This document shows positions 54,501-62,686 of a stretch of DNA of 64,000 bases, piece by piece. Made by a program: the position numbers and the translations under genes. The DNA is taken from positions 1 through 64,000 of the forward strand of contig JANYBL010000035.1 in NCBI GenBank assembly GCA_025360815.1, written 5' to 3'. The first letter of the stretch is position 1, and every line of letters begins with the position of its first letter. The stretch comes from Burkholderiales bacterium (GTDB lineage Bacteria > Pseudomonadota > Gammaproteobacteria > Burkholderiales > Usitatibacteraceae). The notes beneath the pieces are model-generated. The model was not told the DNA's origin, did not search any database, and was given only the letters and a program-made list of their open reading frames with translations.

Positions 54501-55475
54501 CTACTGTTTTTTTATCTTCATGAACCGCCAAGCAACGATGCGGCTTTTCTTTTGGCCTTGCCCCATGTTAATCGTCTCAACTTTCGCGGCTTTTGCTTCT
54601 TTCAGCGCGGCATAAATTGCCGGCAGATTTTCTTCTTTTGAAACGAGCGTGGTGAACCAAAGCGCTTGTGTGGGACGCTCAGCACTTTCTTCAATCATCT
54701 GGGTAATAAAGCCCTTCTCGCCACCCTCACACCACAGCTCACCGCCTTGGCCGCCGAAATTCAATCTGGGCATTTCGCTGCCACCGCCAGCCTCCTCATC
54801 CTTTCGCAAATTTTTCCATTTGCGCAGCGCGCCTTCGCGCGCTTGATAGGCCGAACTGTGAAACGGCGGATTGCAGATCACCGCGTCAAAAAAATCATCA
54901 TCTTCAGAACGCAACACACCGCGAAAAATATCGGGAGCAGATTCAGGTGATGACAGTTGAAGCCGCACCTCGATCACATTCTGCAAGCTATTCGCGCTGA
55001 CAATTTCTTGCGCGGCCTTCACGGCAACTGGATCCACATCGGTGCCCACAAATCGCCATCCGTATTCATGCTGGCCGATCAGCGGGTAAATGCAATTCGC
55101 GCCGACGCCAATATCGAGAATGCGCGTCGTCTTGCCGCGCGGGATCACGCCACCATGACCGGTAGTCAGTAAATCAGCTAGGTGATGCAAATAATCTGCG
55201 CGCCCTGGGATCGGCGGGCAGAGATAGTTGGCGGGAATGTCCCAAGCCGCAACGCCATAAAACTGTTTCAGCAAAGCAGCGTTTAGCGTTTTCACCGCAC
55301 TCGCGTCAGCAAAATCAATCGTTATTTCAGACGCATCATAAGGATTTGATTTCAAGAATGGTTTCAACGTCGCCAAGGCCTCGGCCAGCTTTGGAAAATC
55401 GTAACGGCCCCGATGCCGGTTGCGCGGGTGGAGATTCAGTTTTTCAATTACTGTTGGTGGGGGATTTTTTGCCAT
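54501..55475 (-). CDS. rlmF: 23S rRNA (adenine1618-N6)-methyltransferase RlmF
   Basis: 324 residues: LHPRNRHRGRYDFPKLAEALATLKPF, then ARILDIG-type SAM site ILDIGVGANCIYPLIGQHEYGWRFVGTDVDP and the adenine-N6 methylase motif VICNPPFHSSAYQA. C-terminal SRIVAWRFM is family-typical. It methylates A1618 of 23S rRNA. Single gene, divergent from the NRDE gene across 342 bases. Confidence 0.93.
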   Translation of the reverse strand: MAKNPPPTVIEKLNLHPRNRHRGRYDFPKLAEALATLKPFLKSNPYDASEITIDFADASAVKTLNAALLKQFYGVAAWDIPANYLCPPIPGRADYLHHLADLLTTGHGGVIPRGKTTRILDIGVGANCIYPLIGQHEYGWRFVGTDVDPVAVKAAQEIVSANSLQNVIEVRLQLSSPESAPDIFRGVLRSEDDDFFDAVICNPPFHSSAYQAREGALRKWKNLRKDEEAGGGSEMPRLNFGGQGGELWCEGGEKGFITQMIEESAERPTQALWFTTLVSKEENLPAIYAALKEAKAAKVETINMGQGQKKSRIVAWRFMKIKKQ

Positions 55476-55817
55476 AGTTGCAGTGGAGTTATTGTTTGGT
55501 TAGCTACTGTTGTGGTGATGTCAGGTGATGCAGTTCCACAAAATGTGGCCGAATAAAGCGATGAGATGGGACCGCAAATCGAACCATAAATTGCTAAACC
55601 ATCATTGTCGCTTGATATGCTCATTTCATCATAAGCCTTAACACACCGGAAGTGCCCTCGCTATAAGGCATGGTGCCAGCAGATTCGCCCAAGCCGAGAA
55701 AAATAAAATTGCGCCGCCTAGAAATCTTATCCGCCTGCTGCCGCGTTGGGGGACGGCGGGGGCACGAGCTGATCTAGCCGCGCTATAATTTATTGTCTTG
55801 AACCGATAGGGTTAAAA
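55476..55817. promoter_or_regulatory. Divergent rlmF/NRDE intergenic region
   Basis: 342 bases without a gene. TATAAT at 55784-55789 is a perfect -10 for the NRDE gene 28 bases downstream, but the matching -35 position reads GGCACG, a poor fit, so an activator may be needed. AGGG precedes the NRDE start. I saw no clear signal for rlmF and no repeats or stable hairpin. Confidence 0.4.
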
Positions 55818-56696
55818 ATGTGTTTAGCAGCTTGGTCTATCCAACAACATGAGCGGTTTCCTTGGGTGCTTGCGTCTAACCGTGACGAATTTTTTGCGAG
55901 GCCGACGGCACCGCTAGGTTGGTGGCAACCTTCCGTGGGTGGGCAGGAGATTTTGAGCGGGCGTGATTTAGAAGCAGGTGGCAGCTGGCTCGGTGTGACG
56001 CGCCTTGGCCGGCTGGCTTTAGTGACGAATGTGCGGGAGCCCGGTCGTTTTGCAGCCGATGCGTTATCGCGCGGCTCATTGGTGACAGCGGGCTTGGCAG
56101 CGGATCAGGTAGATGCCGCTTGGCTCGATAAAGTTACCGAGGCGCCACGCAACGGGTTTAATTTTTTGGTGGCGGATTTGTTCACAGGCGAATGTGCGTG
56201 GGCAACCAACCGCACACCGCAATATCGGCAAATGCGAGCAGGGCTTTACGGGCTATCGAATGCATCGCTTGATACGCCATGGCCGAAAGTTGCGATGCTG
56301 AAAGAAAAACTGGCAGATGTGTTGAGGGTTTGTGCCAATATCAACGTGGTCGATGTGGCCAACACCAACGCCGACATCAATGTGAACGTGGCTGCAAATG
56401 TCGTAGCCGAGCAGCTATTTGCCGCGCTCGCCAATCCGCAGATTGCCGCCGATGCTGTGTTGCCCCAAACCGGCGTGCCGCTCGAACGCGAACGCTTATT
56501 GTCATCAGCGTTTATTCGTATTGCCGATGAAGGGAAGGCTCAGGCGGTTTATGGGACACGCTGCTCGACCGTGGTGATTGCCGAGCGGGTTGGCGATGCA
56601 AAAAATGCTACCAAGATAGTCCGGATGTTCGAGCGCGTGTTCGATGCCAGCGGGCGGGTTAGCAACAACACCGCCCTTCAATTTGAAGTGGTGTAA
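55818..56696 (+). CDS. NRDE (TANGO2-like) family protein
   Basis: 292 residues beginning MCLAAWSIQQHERFPWVLASNRDEFFARPTAPLGWW, with the Cys at position 2 and NRDE motif that name the family, then ILSGRDLEAGGSWLGVTRLGRLALVTNVREP and YGLSNASLDTPWPK. The N-terminal Cys2 could act as an Ntn-type nucleophile after Met removal. Eukaryotic TANGO2 is linked to heme/lipid handling; bacterial roles are unclear. A short Asn/Val-rich insert (NTNADINVNVAANV) is unusual. Its stop directly abuts the DoxX stop (convergent). Confidence 0.88.
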   Translation: MCLAAWSIQQHERFPWVLASNRDEFFARPTAPLGWWQPSVGGQEILSGRDLEAGGSWLGVTRLGRLALVTNVREPGRFAADALSRGSLVTAGLAADQVDAAWLDKVTEAPRNGFNFLVADLFTGECAWATNRTPQYRQMRAGLYGLSNASLDTPWPKVAMLKEKLADVLRVCANINVVDVANTNADINVNVAANVVAEQLFAALANPQIAADAVLPQTGVPLERERLLSSAFIRIADEGKAQAVYGTRCSTVVIAERVGDAKNATKIVRMFERVFDASGRVSNNTALQFEVV

Positions 56697-57197
56697 CTAA
56701 AATGATGTCGCTTTGCCAATGCCGAACTTCGCCAGCCAGCCGAGCCAAATTTCACGGCGAATCCACAGCATGATCGCGCAAGAAATCCAAACTCCGCATG
56801 CCAACATAAACAGCTCGCCGCCGTCACTAGTGCCGTCGGTATTGACCACCGCCACGCCGAGTGGCGTGAATAAATGAAAAAATATCGCGCCGCTGATCAC
56901 GCCCATGCCCATCGCTGCGCCGAGCACTTGTACCCAACGTTGGCGCGCTAACAAAGCACCGGCAATCACCAACATCGACGCGATTAGTTCAAACACGCCG
57001 ACCACATGCGCCGAGAAAATACCGCCCGGCGCAAAGATGCCGGGAAAGCCTAATGTAGCTGCCCACGGGTCAAGCTTGCCCTGAAAAATATAAATCGTCT
57101 CGGGCGAGTTGGTGAATTTAAAAAATAATGATTGAATAAATACAAACGCGACAAAGATTGTGAGCAGCCAATGGCCGTAACGGCGTAACCAAGACAT
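56697..57197 (-). CDS. DoxX-like integral membrane protein
   Basis: 166 residues with four hydrophobic segments (GHWLLTIFVAFVFIQSLFFKF, VVGVFELIASMLVIAGALL, VLGAAMGMGVISGAIFFHLF, LFMLACGVWISCAIMLWI). The FKFTNSPET and GVFELIASMLVIAGALL patterns are typical of DoxX-like proteins. No activity can be given. GGGAG lies 8 bases before the start. Downstream of the YHS gene by 33 bases, likely co-transcribed. Confidence 0.75.
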   Translation of the reverse strand: MSWLRRYGHWLLTIFVAFVFIQSLFFKFTNSPETIYIFQGKLDPWAATLGFPGIFAPGGIFSAHVVGVFELIASMLVIAGALLARQRWVQVLGAAMGMGVISGAIFFHLFTPLGVAVVNTDGTSDGGELFMLACGVWISCAIMLWIRREIWLGWLAKFGIGKATSF

Positions 57198-57230
57198 GAT
57201 GAGTCTCCCAGATCAGTAGTAAGTTTTGCG

Positions 57231-57743
57231 TTATTTTTTAAGTAAGGGCTGAAATTTGCTGTCGGCTTGCTTGATGTATCCCACCGGGTCTTTCAGCCAC
57301 TTCTGCTGAATATCGGCGTCGTAGTTCAGGTAAAGCTTTCCGTTGATAATCGTGAATTTATCGGGCTCAATGGTGACAAGGTTGTCAACGGCAACGCCGT
57401 AAGCACAGTAGCCGCCGTATTGCGGGGCGTATTTTTCTGGGTTAGCTTTGAACAAATCAAGATTTGCTTGCGAAGCAAATTTCCATTTAGCACCGTTCCA
57501 TTCGGTAGCAAAGGCATCTTGGCCTTTCGCCGGTTTGCCAATTGTGAAATAGGCGACCGGATCGTAACCCAAAATTGCTGTATCAGTGCGCCCGCCGAAG
57601 AGCCCGGTCTTTAACGTGTTGGATGGGGGCGATGCAGCAGCGGCTGCGCCCACAAATAGGCCAGCAAAAACAGCGGCGGCGAAGGCTGAGAATAATTTAG
57701 ATACGATTGAATGGCGACGGTTTTGAGTTAATGCTCTGAACAT
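57231..57743 (-). CDS. Exported YHS-domain protein
   Basis: 170 residues: a signal peptide (LFSAFAAAVFAGLFVGAAAAA), then a YHS domain (ILGYDPVAYFTIGKPAKGQDAFATEWNGAKWKFASQANLDLFKANPEKYAPQYGGYCAYGVA). The YHS fold is related to TRASH/metal-binding domains; periplasmic versions have no established function. AAGGAA precedes the start. The upstream gap holds three near-tandem copies of GGTGAATA (about 57790-57815). Confidence 0.87.
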   Translation of the reverse strand: MFRALTQNRRHSIVSKLFSAFAAAVFAGLFVGAAAAASPPSNTLKTGLFGGRTDTAILGYDPVAYFTIGKPAKGQDAFATEWNGAKWKFASQANLDLFKANPEKYAPQYGGYCAYGVAVDNLVTIEPDKFTIINGKLYLNYDADIQQKWLKDPVGYIKQADSKFQPLLKK

Positions 57744-57833
57744 GAAAGTTCCTTTTTTAAATGCCGGTAACGAATTGGCTAAAGTGAATAAGGTGAATAG
57801 GGTGAATGAGGAGAAGTGACTAAGATGAAGTCT

Positions 57834-58415
57834 CTATGGTGTGATTTTGATGTTCGTCGATGCGCTTGTTGCCCGTTCATAGGCAACCGTCGAGGGCGCT
57901 TTGCCAAAATCCTCGCTCAACAAAATGCCGGCCGTCTGACAATAGGGCCGCATGAGTGCGTAGTGATGCAGCGCATGGCTAGCAACAAACACCAGTTCGC
58001 GCCCGAACGTAGATGCAATCGTGAAATTAAAATCGCCTGCCAAGCCTCCCTGGCCGCGCACACGCAGTGGCGATTTCAGTAAACCGTTGTTGGCAACAAG
58101 GCGCTGACTGACTGCATGCAAGTGGCGGCGTGCGAGATTGGTGCTACGTTCCAACGCGCGGTCACGAACGCGGGCATCGTAATCGACGAACCCGGCAATA
58201 GCGGGCGAAAGTAGCGCATCGTAGTGCTCGATGATGTGCCGGAGGTGTGCACCGACCGGGCCTGCAAATGCAGCGGCATTATGCGAATCGAACAGATCCA
58301 AAAGCGAAGTCGCTTGGGCAATCACTTCCCGATTGAAATCGAGCAGCGCAATAGCGCCTTCGTCAGATTCAAGCGTTGTGGCTAACGATAGTTTGGATGT
58401 TGAAGCGGGCGTCAT
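57834..58415 (-). CDS. DinB-superfamily four-helix protein
   Basis: About 193 residues from ATG 58415, preceded by AAGG; the longer ORF start at 58502 is rejected. Histidines at the DinB metal positions are visible in HLRHIIEHYDALL and FVASHALHHYALMRPY. DinB-like proteins are metal-dependent enzymes such as thiol transferases (bacillithiol or mycothiol S-transferases); this one's substrate is unknown. It heads a possible DinB-YHS-DoxX operon. Confidence 0.78.
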   Translation of the reverse strand: MTPASTSKLSLATTLESDEGAIALLDFNREVIAQATSLLDLFDSHNAAAFAGPVGAHLRHIIEHYDALLSPAIAGFVDYDARVRDRALERSTNLARRHLHAVSQRLVANNGLLKSPLRVRGQGGLAGDFNFTIASTFGRELVFVASHALHHYALMRPYCQTAGILLSEDFGKAPSTVAYERATSASTNIKITP

Positions 58416-58628
58416 GCGCTGACCTTTTGCGTAATGAGGAGTGATTTTGCGAACGATCGCAAATGAATACGAATGCTTAGATAAAAAACTGATCAAAAGC
58501 AATTTGCAGGGTAGTCGGTTTTAATTACCGAGCCTTACAATAAAATATGCGGCCTTGACTGCCGCGTGTCATATATTATGTTTTCAATTCTATCGGAAAG
58601 GCTCTCAAGCGCTGGGTTAACCAAACGA

Positions 58629-59810
58629 TCAATCGGTGGCGGGATACTGTGGCGTGAGGAACTTTTCGCGTCGATAGCCGCGAATAAAGTCTTTGATGGT
58701 CATCGTTTTAAAGCCGCGTTTTCGATTCGCATGGCCAATTTCATAGAGCCAGCGGTATTGACGCATCAGATCCCGCCATGCCTCAAAAAGTCCGGTGCGG
58801 CGATCCCAGATATGCGTGCTTTCAGCGCCCGCGCCGTTGACCTCGACAATCGTAAATCCTGTGCCACGCTGGACATCGGCAAAGTCGGCAAAACGCACAT
58901 CAAAGCGACCAAAATAAAACTCCGGCAGGCTTTGTGAAATCGCGTCAAACCGCGCTTCCATCTCCGGGGTTACCAAGGCGGTGCCGTTGCGAAAAATAGC
59001 GCCGCGACTATGGCTGCCGGCGAACGCCAAGCGAATTGATTCGCCGGCAGCGGGAACACTATCCAGTTTGTCCGCATGTCGCGTGAGGTACAAATGCGGA
59101 AGCTGCCCGGCGCGCGGATCGTCAAGGATTAGCTGGCGCAAAGTACGCATGCTATCGCCAGTCACATAAGGGAAATATTTGAGCGTGACAGAAATAATTT
59201 TCCCATGGGGCTCGCTGGGATGGCGCACATAAAAAATCCCCGCTTCACCTTCGAACGGGACCAGTTTTTGCAATACCAAGCAAGCGCCGCGCGGGAAGGC
59301 AGCAAGATAGGCTTGCAGATCGGCACGCGTTCGCACTAGCTTCACCCCTGCGCCACGGCAGCCCAGATCCGGCTTGGCGACGATTGGAAGCGTGATGTTG
59401 GCATTCGCCATTGCGTCCAAAGCGGCGTCGCATTCTGATGCGAGATCATTTTCCAGCTCGGCCGACGAATCAATTTTCACAAAGGGCGCAACCCATTCCG
59501 GCGCATGTTTCACCGCCAGCTTGAGAATATCTGCTTTGGATTCACCAAAAAACCCGCCACCGGGGAACGATGGATTGGCGACGGTCGGCAACAAAATACT
59601 ACGATACCGTAACATCAACCCTGCGGCGTAAATCGCGATAGGCGGATAAAACGCCCACATCGGCCAGAACTCAAAAAAACTGAGTTGCGCTCCGTCCACA
59701 GCGAGTGGCGGCATGCCCTGATGTGGTTCGGTGGCGGGTCGCCATGGCGTTTTCGTTGATGCGTTGCAAGGGTCAGCGTGATCCAACAACGTTGCGGCGG
59801 GTTGCGTCAT
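58629..59810 (-). CDS. ATP-grasp ligase-like protein
   Basis: 393 residues. The N-terminal third holds hydrophobic stretches (FFEFWPMWAFYPPIAIYAAGLML). The ATP-grasp core follows: ITLPIVAKPDLGCRGAGVKLV (nucleotide-binding lysine and glycine loop), GACLVLQKLVPFEGEAGIFYVRHP, and the magnesium-site strand YFGRFDVRFADF...FTIVEVNGAGAES (E-x-N). The family joins a carboxylate to an amine, thiol or similar nucleophile (D-Ala-D-Ala ligase-like). The substrate is unknown. Its start overlaps the DedA stop by four bases (ATGA). Confidence 0.8.
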   Translation of the reverse strand: MTQPAATLLDHADPCNASTKTPWRPATEPHQGMPPLAVDGAQLSFFEFWPMWAFYPPIAIYAAGLMLRYRSILLPTVANPSFPGGGFFGESKADILKLAVKHAPEWVAPFVKIDSSAELENDLASECDAALDAMANANITLPIVAKPDLGCRGAGVKLVRTRADLQAYLAAFPRGACLVLQKLVPFEGEAGIFYVRHPSEPHGKIISVTLKYFPYVTGDSMRTLRQLILDDPRAGQLPHLYLTRHADKLDSVPAAGESIRLAFAGSHSRGAIFRNGTALVTPEMEARFDAISQSLPEFYFGRFDVRFADFADVQRGTGFTIVEVNGAGAESTHIWDRRTGLFEAWRDLMRQYRWLYEIGHANRKRGFKTMTIKDFIRGYRREKFLTPQYPATD

Positions 59811-60571
59811 ATTCGGCGGTGAGCACTAGCGTTGGGTGAGGGGACAGGCGAGTCGGTAAGCGCGGTGGTGAGAGAGGTGGCGGTGGGAGCGGACGTCGGC
59901 GCAGACGTCGAAGCAACCGCAGCAGCGGCTGATGCCGGTTTGGCTGTAGGCTTCAGGCGACGCCTGCCGAATTTTTGAAGCGTTCGCCAAGCAGGTATCG
60001 CAAGTGCCAGCAGCAAAATTGGCAATGCGGCCGCCAACACTAACGGAATGCCTAATGCCAAAGCAAGCGCATGGCCGATAGCAACGCTAAACACATATAA
60101 ACTGCCTGTCCATAGCGCCACGGCGACCAAAACCCATCCGCAAAACAGCACGAACGGGACGCGGACAAAACCGGCTACTGTATACGTCACCAAACGCAGG
60201 CCAGGTATTACTCTTGCCAGCAAAATCGCGCTCGACAAACGCCGTTGCAATTGCGCGCGCCCCCAATCCGCTTTTTCACCGACGTATCGTTGTCTCAGCC
60301 ACGGAATGCGAGTTGCTGCGACTCCTAGGGCATACAAACCAACATCGCCCGCCGCAATACCCCCCGCGACGGCTGCCAACGATAGGCTCCATGAGATGGT
60401 ACCCTGCACCGCCAACGCAACGCCTGCCGCGATCGCGACATCCTCTAATAAAAATGTGGTCAGCACCAATACCACCACAATCACCCAAGGATCAGCCATG
60501 CCGACCAAAGCATCTTTAAAGGTCATCGTCAGGTTGTGCCGATCTATGGCATGGGCAAAAGTAATCAACAT
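59807..60571 (-). CDS. DedA-family (VTT domain) membrane protein
   Basis: 254 residues: FLLEDVAIAAGVALAVQGTISWSLSLAAVAGGIAAGDVGLYALGVAATR, then the conserved RVIPGLRLVTYTVAGFVRVPFVLF (xRFIPGxR-type DedA motif). DedA proteins include undecaprenyl-phosphate and phospholipid flippases. The last 50 residues are an unusual Ala/Ser/Thr/Pro-rich cytoplasmic tail. It overlaps the upstream hydrolase gene by 7 bases and the ATP-grasp gene by 4, so the three are translationally linked. Confidence 0.85.
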   Translation of the reverse strand: MLITFAHAIDRHNLTMTFKDALVGMADPWVIVVVLVLTTFLLEDVAIAAGVALAVQGTISWSLSLAAVAGGIAAGDVGLYALGVAATRIPWLRQRYVGEKADWGRAQLQRRLSSAILLARVIPGLRLVTYTVAGFVRVPFVLFCGWVLVAVALWTGSLYVFSVAIGHALALALGIPLVLAAALPILLLALAIPAWRTLQKFGRRRLKPTAKPASAAAAVASTSAPTSAPTATSLTTALTDSPVPSPNASAHRRI

Positions 60572-61530
60572 TTTTCCTTTGATGCGGCACTAATTTCGGA
60601 ATCAGTGGTGTGAGTCGCCGCCTGCAGAATCGCATTGCGCACGACATCGACCGAGTTCCAAGGCAAAAAATGGTTCCGCCCCTCCAGCAAAACTGTCGTA
60701 ACGCACGCGGCTCCAGTGAGGCGCGCTTGCATGTACGCAACATTGGCAACTGGAACGAGATCGTCTTTTGTGCCGTGAACAATAATTATTTTCGCACGAA
60801 TAGCGGGCAATAAGTCCCTCAGCTTTTGCAGCTCGTCCTTGAGCGCAATGAGCTCTGCATTTGCGTTGCGCATCGCGCGCGGCAGAAAAAAACGCACTGG
60901 CGACCAAGCCCCCACCCATTGCATCGGGTGTATCGATTCGAGTCCGGGATCAAGCGACGCGGCGAGCAGTACCACTGCGCTAATACGATTGGGATGCATT
61001 GCCGCAACCTGTGCAACAATCGGGCCGCCAAGCGAATGCCCGAGCAATACAACTTGCCGCCCGTCCTTCGGCAATAACGCCGTTACCGCGTCTGCTTGCG
61101 CCGCCAGACTGGTCACGGCGTCTTCCGGGCTGCTTTGGCCGAAACCGGGCCGATCAAGCGCAATCACTTCCATGCCGGGCGGTGGATAGAGCAAATAGTC
61201 AGCCCAGCCGATCGCTTCACCCGGCGTGCCGTGAACCAGTATTAGCAGCGGTCCGTTCGCGACGCCGCCACGCAGAATACTCAGCTCTTGTTCCGGTTTG
61301 TCAGGCACCCCCTGCATGTTAATGCGCCGCTTTTCGCGCAGCTTGTCGGCAACCGATTCGTCCGCTTGCGGGCCGGGCAAGGAACAACCCAATAGCGTCA
61401 GCACAACGCCAATCGCGCTCCACAGCTTGCTGCGGGCGGGCGCGTGATCCCGGCGGCTAACCAGCCATTTGCCGGTGCGTATGCCGACCTGTTTTCGTGG
61501 CGCAGATGGTGTTTTGTTCTTCAAAGGCAT
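60565..61530 (-). CDS. Alpha/beta hydrolase, membrane-anchored or lipoprotein-like
   Basis: About 321 residues from ATG 61530; the ORF track extends to 61575. A basic N-terminus is followed by a helix ending in VVLTLLGCSLPG, which could be a lipobox. The hydrolase fold shows LILVHGTPGEAIGWADYL (oxyanion HG), VVLLGHSLGGPIVAQ (nucleophile Ser), IIIVHGTKDDLVPV (Asp) and EGRNHFLPW (His), so the triad is complete. An esterase, lipase or thioesterase acting at the membrane is likely. First gene of the leftward hydrolase-DedA-ATP-grasp operon. Confidence 0.85.
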   Translation of the reverse strand: MPLKNKTPSAPRKQVGIRTGKWLVSRRDHAPARSKLWSAIGVVLTLLGCSLPGPQADESVADKLREKRRINMQGVPDKPEQELSILRGGVANGPLLILVHGTPGEAIGWADYLLYPPPGMEVIALDRPGFGQSSPEDAVTSLAAQADAVTALLPKDGRQVVLLGHSLGGPIVAQVAAMHPNRISAVVLLAASLDPGLESIHPMQWVGAWSPVRFFLPRAMRNANAELIALKDELQKLRDLLPAIRAKIIIVHGTKDDLVPVANVAYMQARLTGAACVTTVLLEGRNHFLPWNSVDVVRNAILQAATHTTDSEISAASKEKC

Positions 61531-61577
61531 GTCGTTTATTCGTTTATCCACATTTATGTCGGCTAAACGATTCATCC

Positions 61578-61595
61578 CTTACAGAAAACTGTAAG
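61578..61595. promoter_or_regulatory. 18-bp palindrome in the divergent hydrolase/olsB region
   Basis: CTTACAG-AAAA-CTGTAAG: perfect 7-bp arms around four A residues. It lies 48 bases upstream of the hydrolase ATG and 157 bases upstream of olsB. There is no T-tract on either side, so an operator for a dimeric regulator is more likely than a terminator. The symmetry is certain; the binding role is inference. Confidence 0.45.
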
Positions 61596-61620
61596 TTCTA
61601 GATGCTTGTCGCGACCAATC

Positions 61621-61660
61621 TTCTTAGAAAACAGTTCAAATTCTTAGAAAACAGTTCAAA
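61621..61660. repeat. Perfect 20-bp tandem duplication upstream of olsB
   Basis: Two identical adjacent 20-base units beginning TTCTTAGAAAACAG. The units share AGAAAAC with the nearby palindrome. A spacing of 20 bases is close to two helical turns, so both copies would face the same side of the DNA. This may be a regulator binding array or a recent replication slip. Confidence 0.7.
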
Positions 61661-61703
61661 TTTTCTCAACTGAGCGCGTTCAATCTTACACAAAAGCGCA
61701 AGC

Positions 61704-61727
61704 GCTAAATTTGATGCTAAATTTGAT
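61704..61727. repeat. Perfect 12-bp tandem duplication just before olsB
   Basis: GCTAAATTTGAT occurs twice in direct succession, ending 25 bases before the olsB ATG. It lies in the expected leader or promoter region, so copy number could shift spacing and expression. Confidence 0.6.
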
Positions 61728-61751
61728 CTTAACCATAAGTACGGTCGCCCA

Positions 61752-62519
61752 ATGATGAACACCACTACTGGCAGTAAATCGTTCTTCAAATCATCCGCCA
61801 AATCGGCCTATCAGGCACGCTTAGCAACGACGCCCGTCGAAATTCAATGCGCGCAAGCCCTACGTTTTGAAGTGTTTAATCTGGAACTCAATGAAGGGCT
61901 CTTAGAGTCATTTGACTTCGGCTTAGACGCGGATGCCTTTGATGCTGTTTGTGCGCATCTGATTGTAGAGCACACCGCTACGGGCAAAATTATTGGTACT
62001 TATCGGATGCAAACCGGATTGAGTGCAAAACAACATTTGGGATATTACAGCGAGCGGGAATTTGATTTCGCGCCGTTTGAGCCCATGCGAACCCAGATGC
62101 TTGAGCTGGGACGCGCTTGTATTAGCGCGGACCACCGGAATTTTGCGGTGCTCAATTTGCTTTGGAAAGGTATTGCAAGCTATGCGGAGAATCATGGGAC
62201 GCGTTATTTAATTGGCTGTAGTTCATTGACCAGTCAAGACAAGGCGTTGGGTGCAACTGCATATCAAGCAATGTCTGCTCGCTGGGCGACGAATTCTTGG
62301 CAAACGCGTCCGCAGCCCGGCTTTGAATGCATAGCCACTCCGTCTGGCGAGGCGCCAAAGATTCCGCGCTTACTATCTGCTTATCTTGCCCTAGGCGCCT
62401 CCATTTGCAGCCCGCCAGCGATTGATCGTGCCTTCAAGACGATTGATTTTTTGACGATGCTCGACGTGCATTCACCCAACGTGGTGGCGCTGCAGAAGCG
62501 CGGACGTTTTACTGCGTAG
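61752..62519 (+). CDS. olsB: OlsB-like L-ornithine N-alpha-acyltransferase (GNAT)
   Basis: 255 residues: an early VEIQCAQALRFEVFNLELNEG, DAVCAHLIVEHTATGKIIGTYRMQT, then MLELGRACISADHRNFAVLNLLWKGIASYAENHGTRYLIGCSSL. This is the pattern of the hemolysin/OlsB acyl-ACP-dependent acyltransferase family. OlsB makes lyso-ornithine lipid, which OlsA completes; olsA is not seen here. Ornithine lipids replace phospholipids when phosphate is low. The start ATG 61752 or 61755 has no clear Shine-Dalgarno. Confidence 0.78.
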   Translation: MMNTTTGSKSFFKSSAKSAYQARLATTPVEIQCAQALRFEVFNLELNEGLLESFDFGLDADAFDAVCAHLIVEHTATGKIIGTYRMQTGLSAKQHLGYYSEREFDFAPFEPMRTQMLELGRACISADHRNFAVLNLLWKGIASYAENHGTRYLIGCSSLTSQDKALGATAYQAMSARWATNSWQTRPQPGFECIATPSGEAPKIPRLLSAYLALGASICSPPAIDRAFKTIDFLTMLDVHSPNVVALQKRGRFTA

Positions 62520-62686
62520 GGATATTCGATTTCGCCTGCCGGTGCTGATGCCGGACGTTGATTGCACCGTTCAACGCTAAAAATGCAAAGCGCAAGATGC
62601 AACAGGCAAGGTGTAGCCAAAGCTTAGCTTGGAAATGAAGCTGGCGCGTTTAGTGGCGAAGTAAGTGTTATTCAAAATATAGGATC

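Noticed and set aside
54414-54641. Plus-strand ORF overlapping the rlmF end
   Set aside because: Mostly antisense to rlmF; the non-overlapping part has no coding features.
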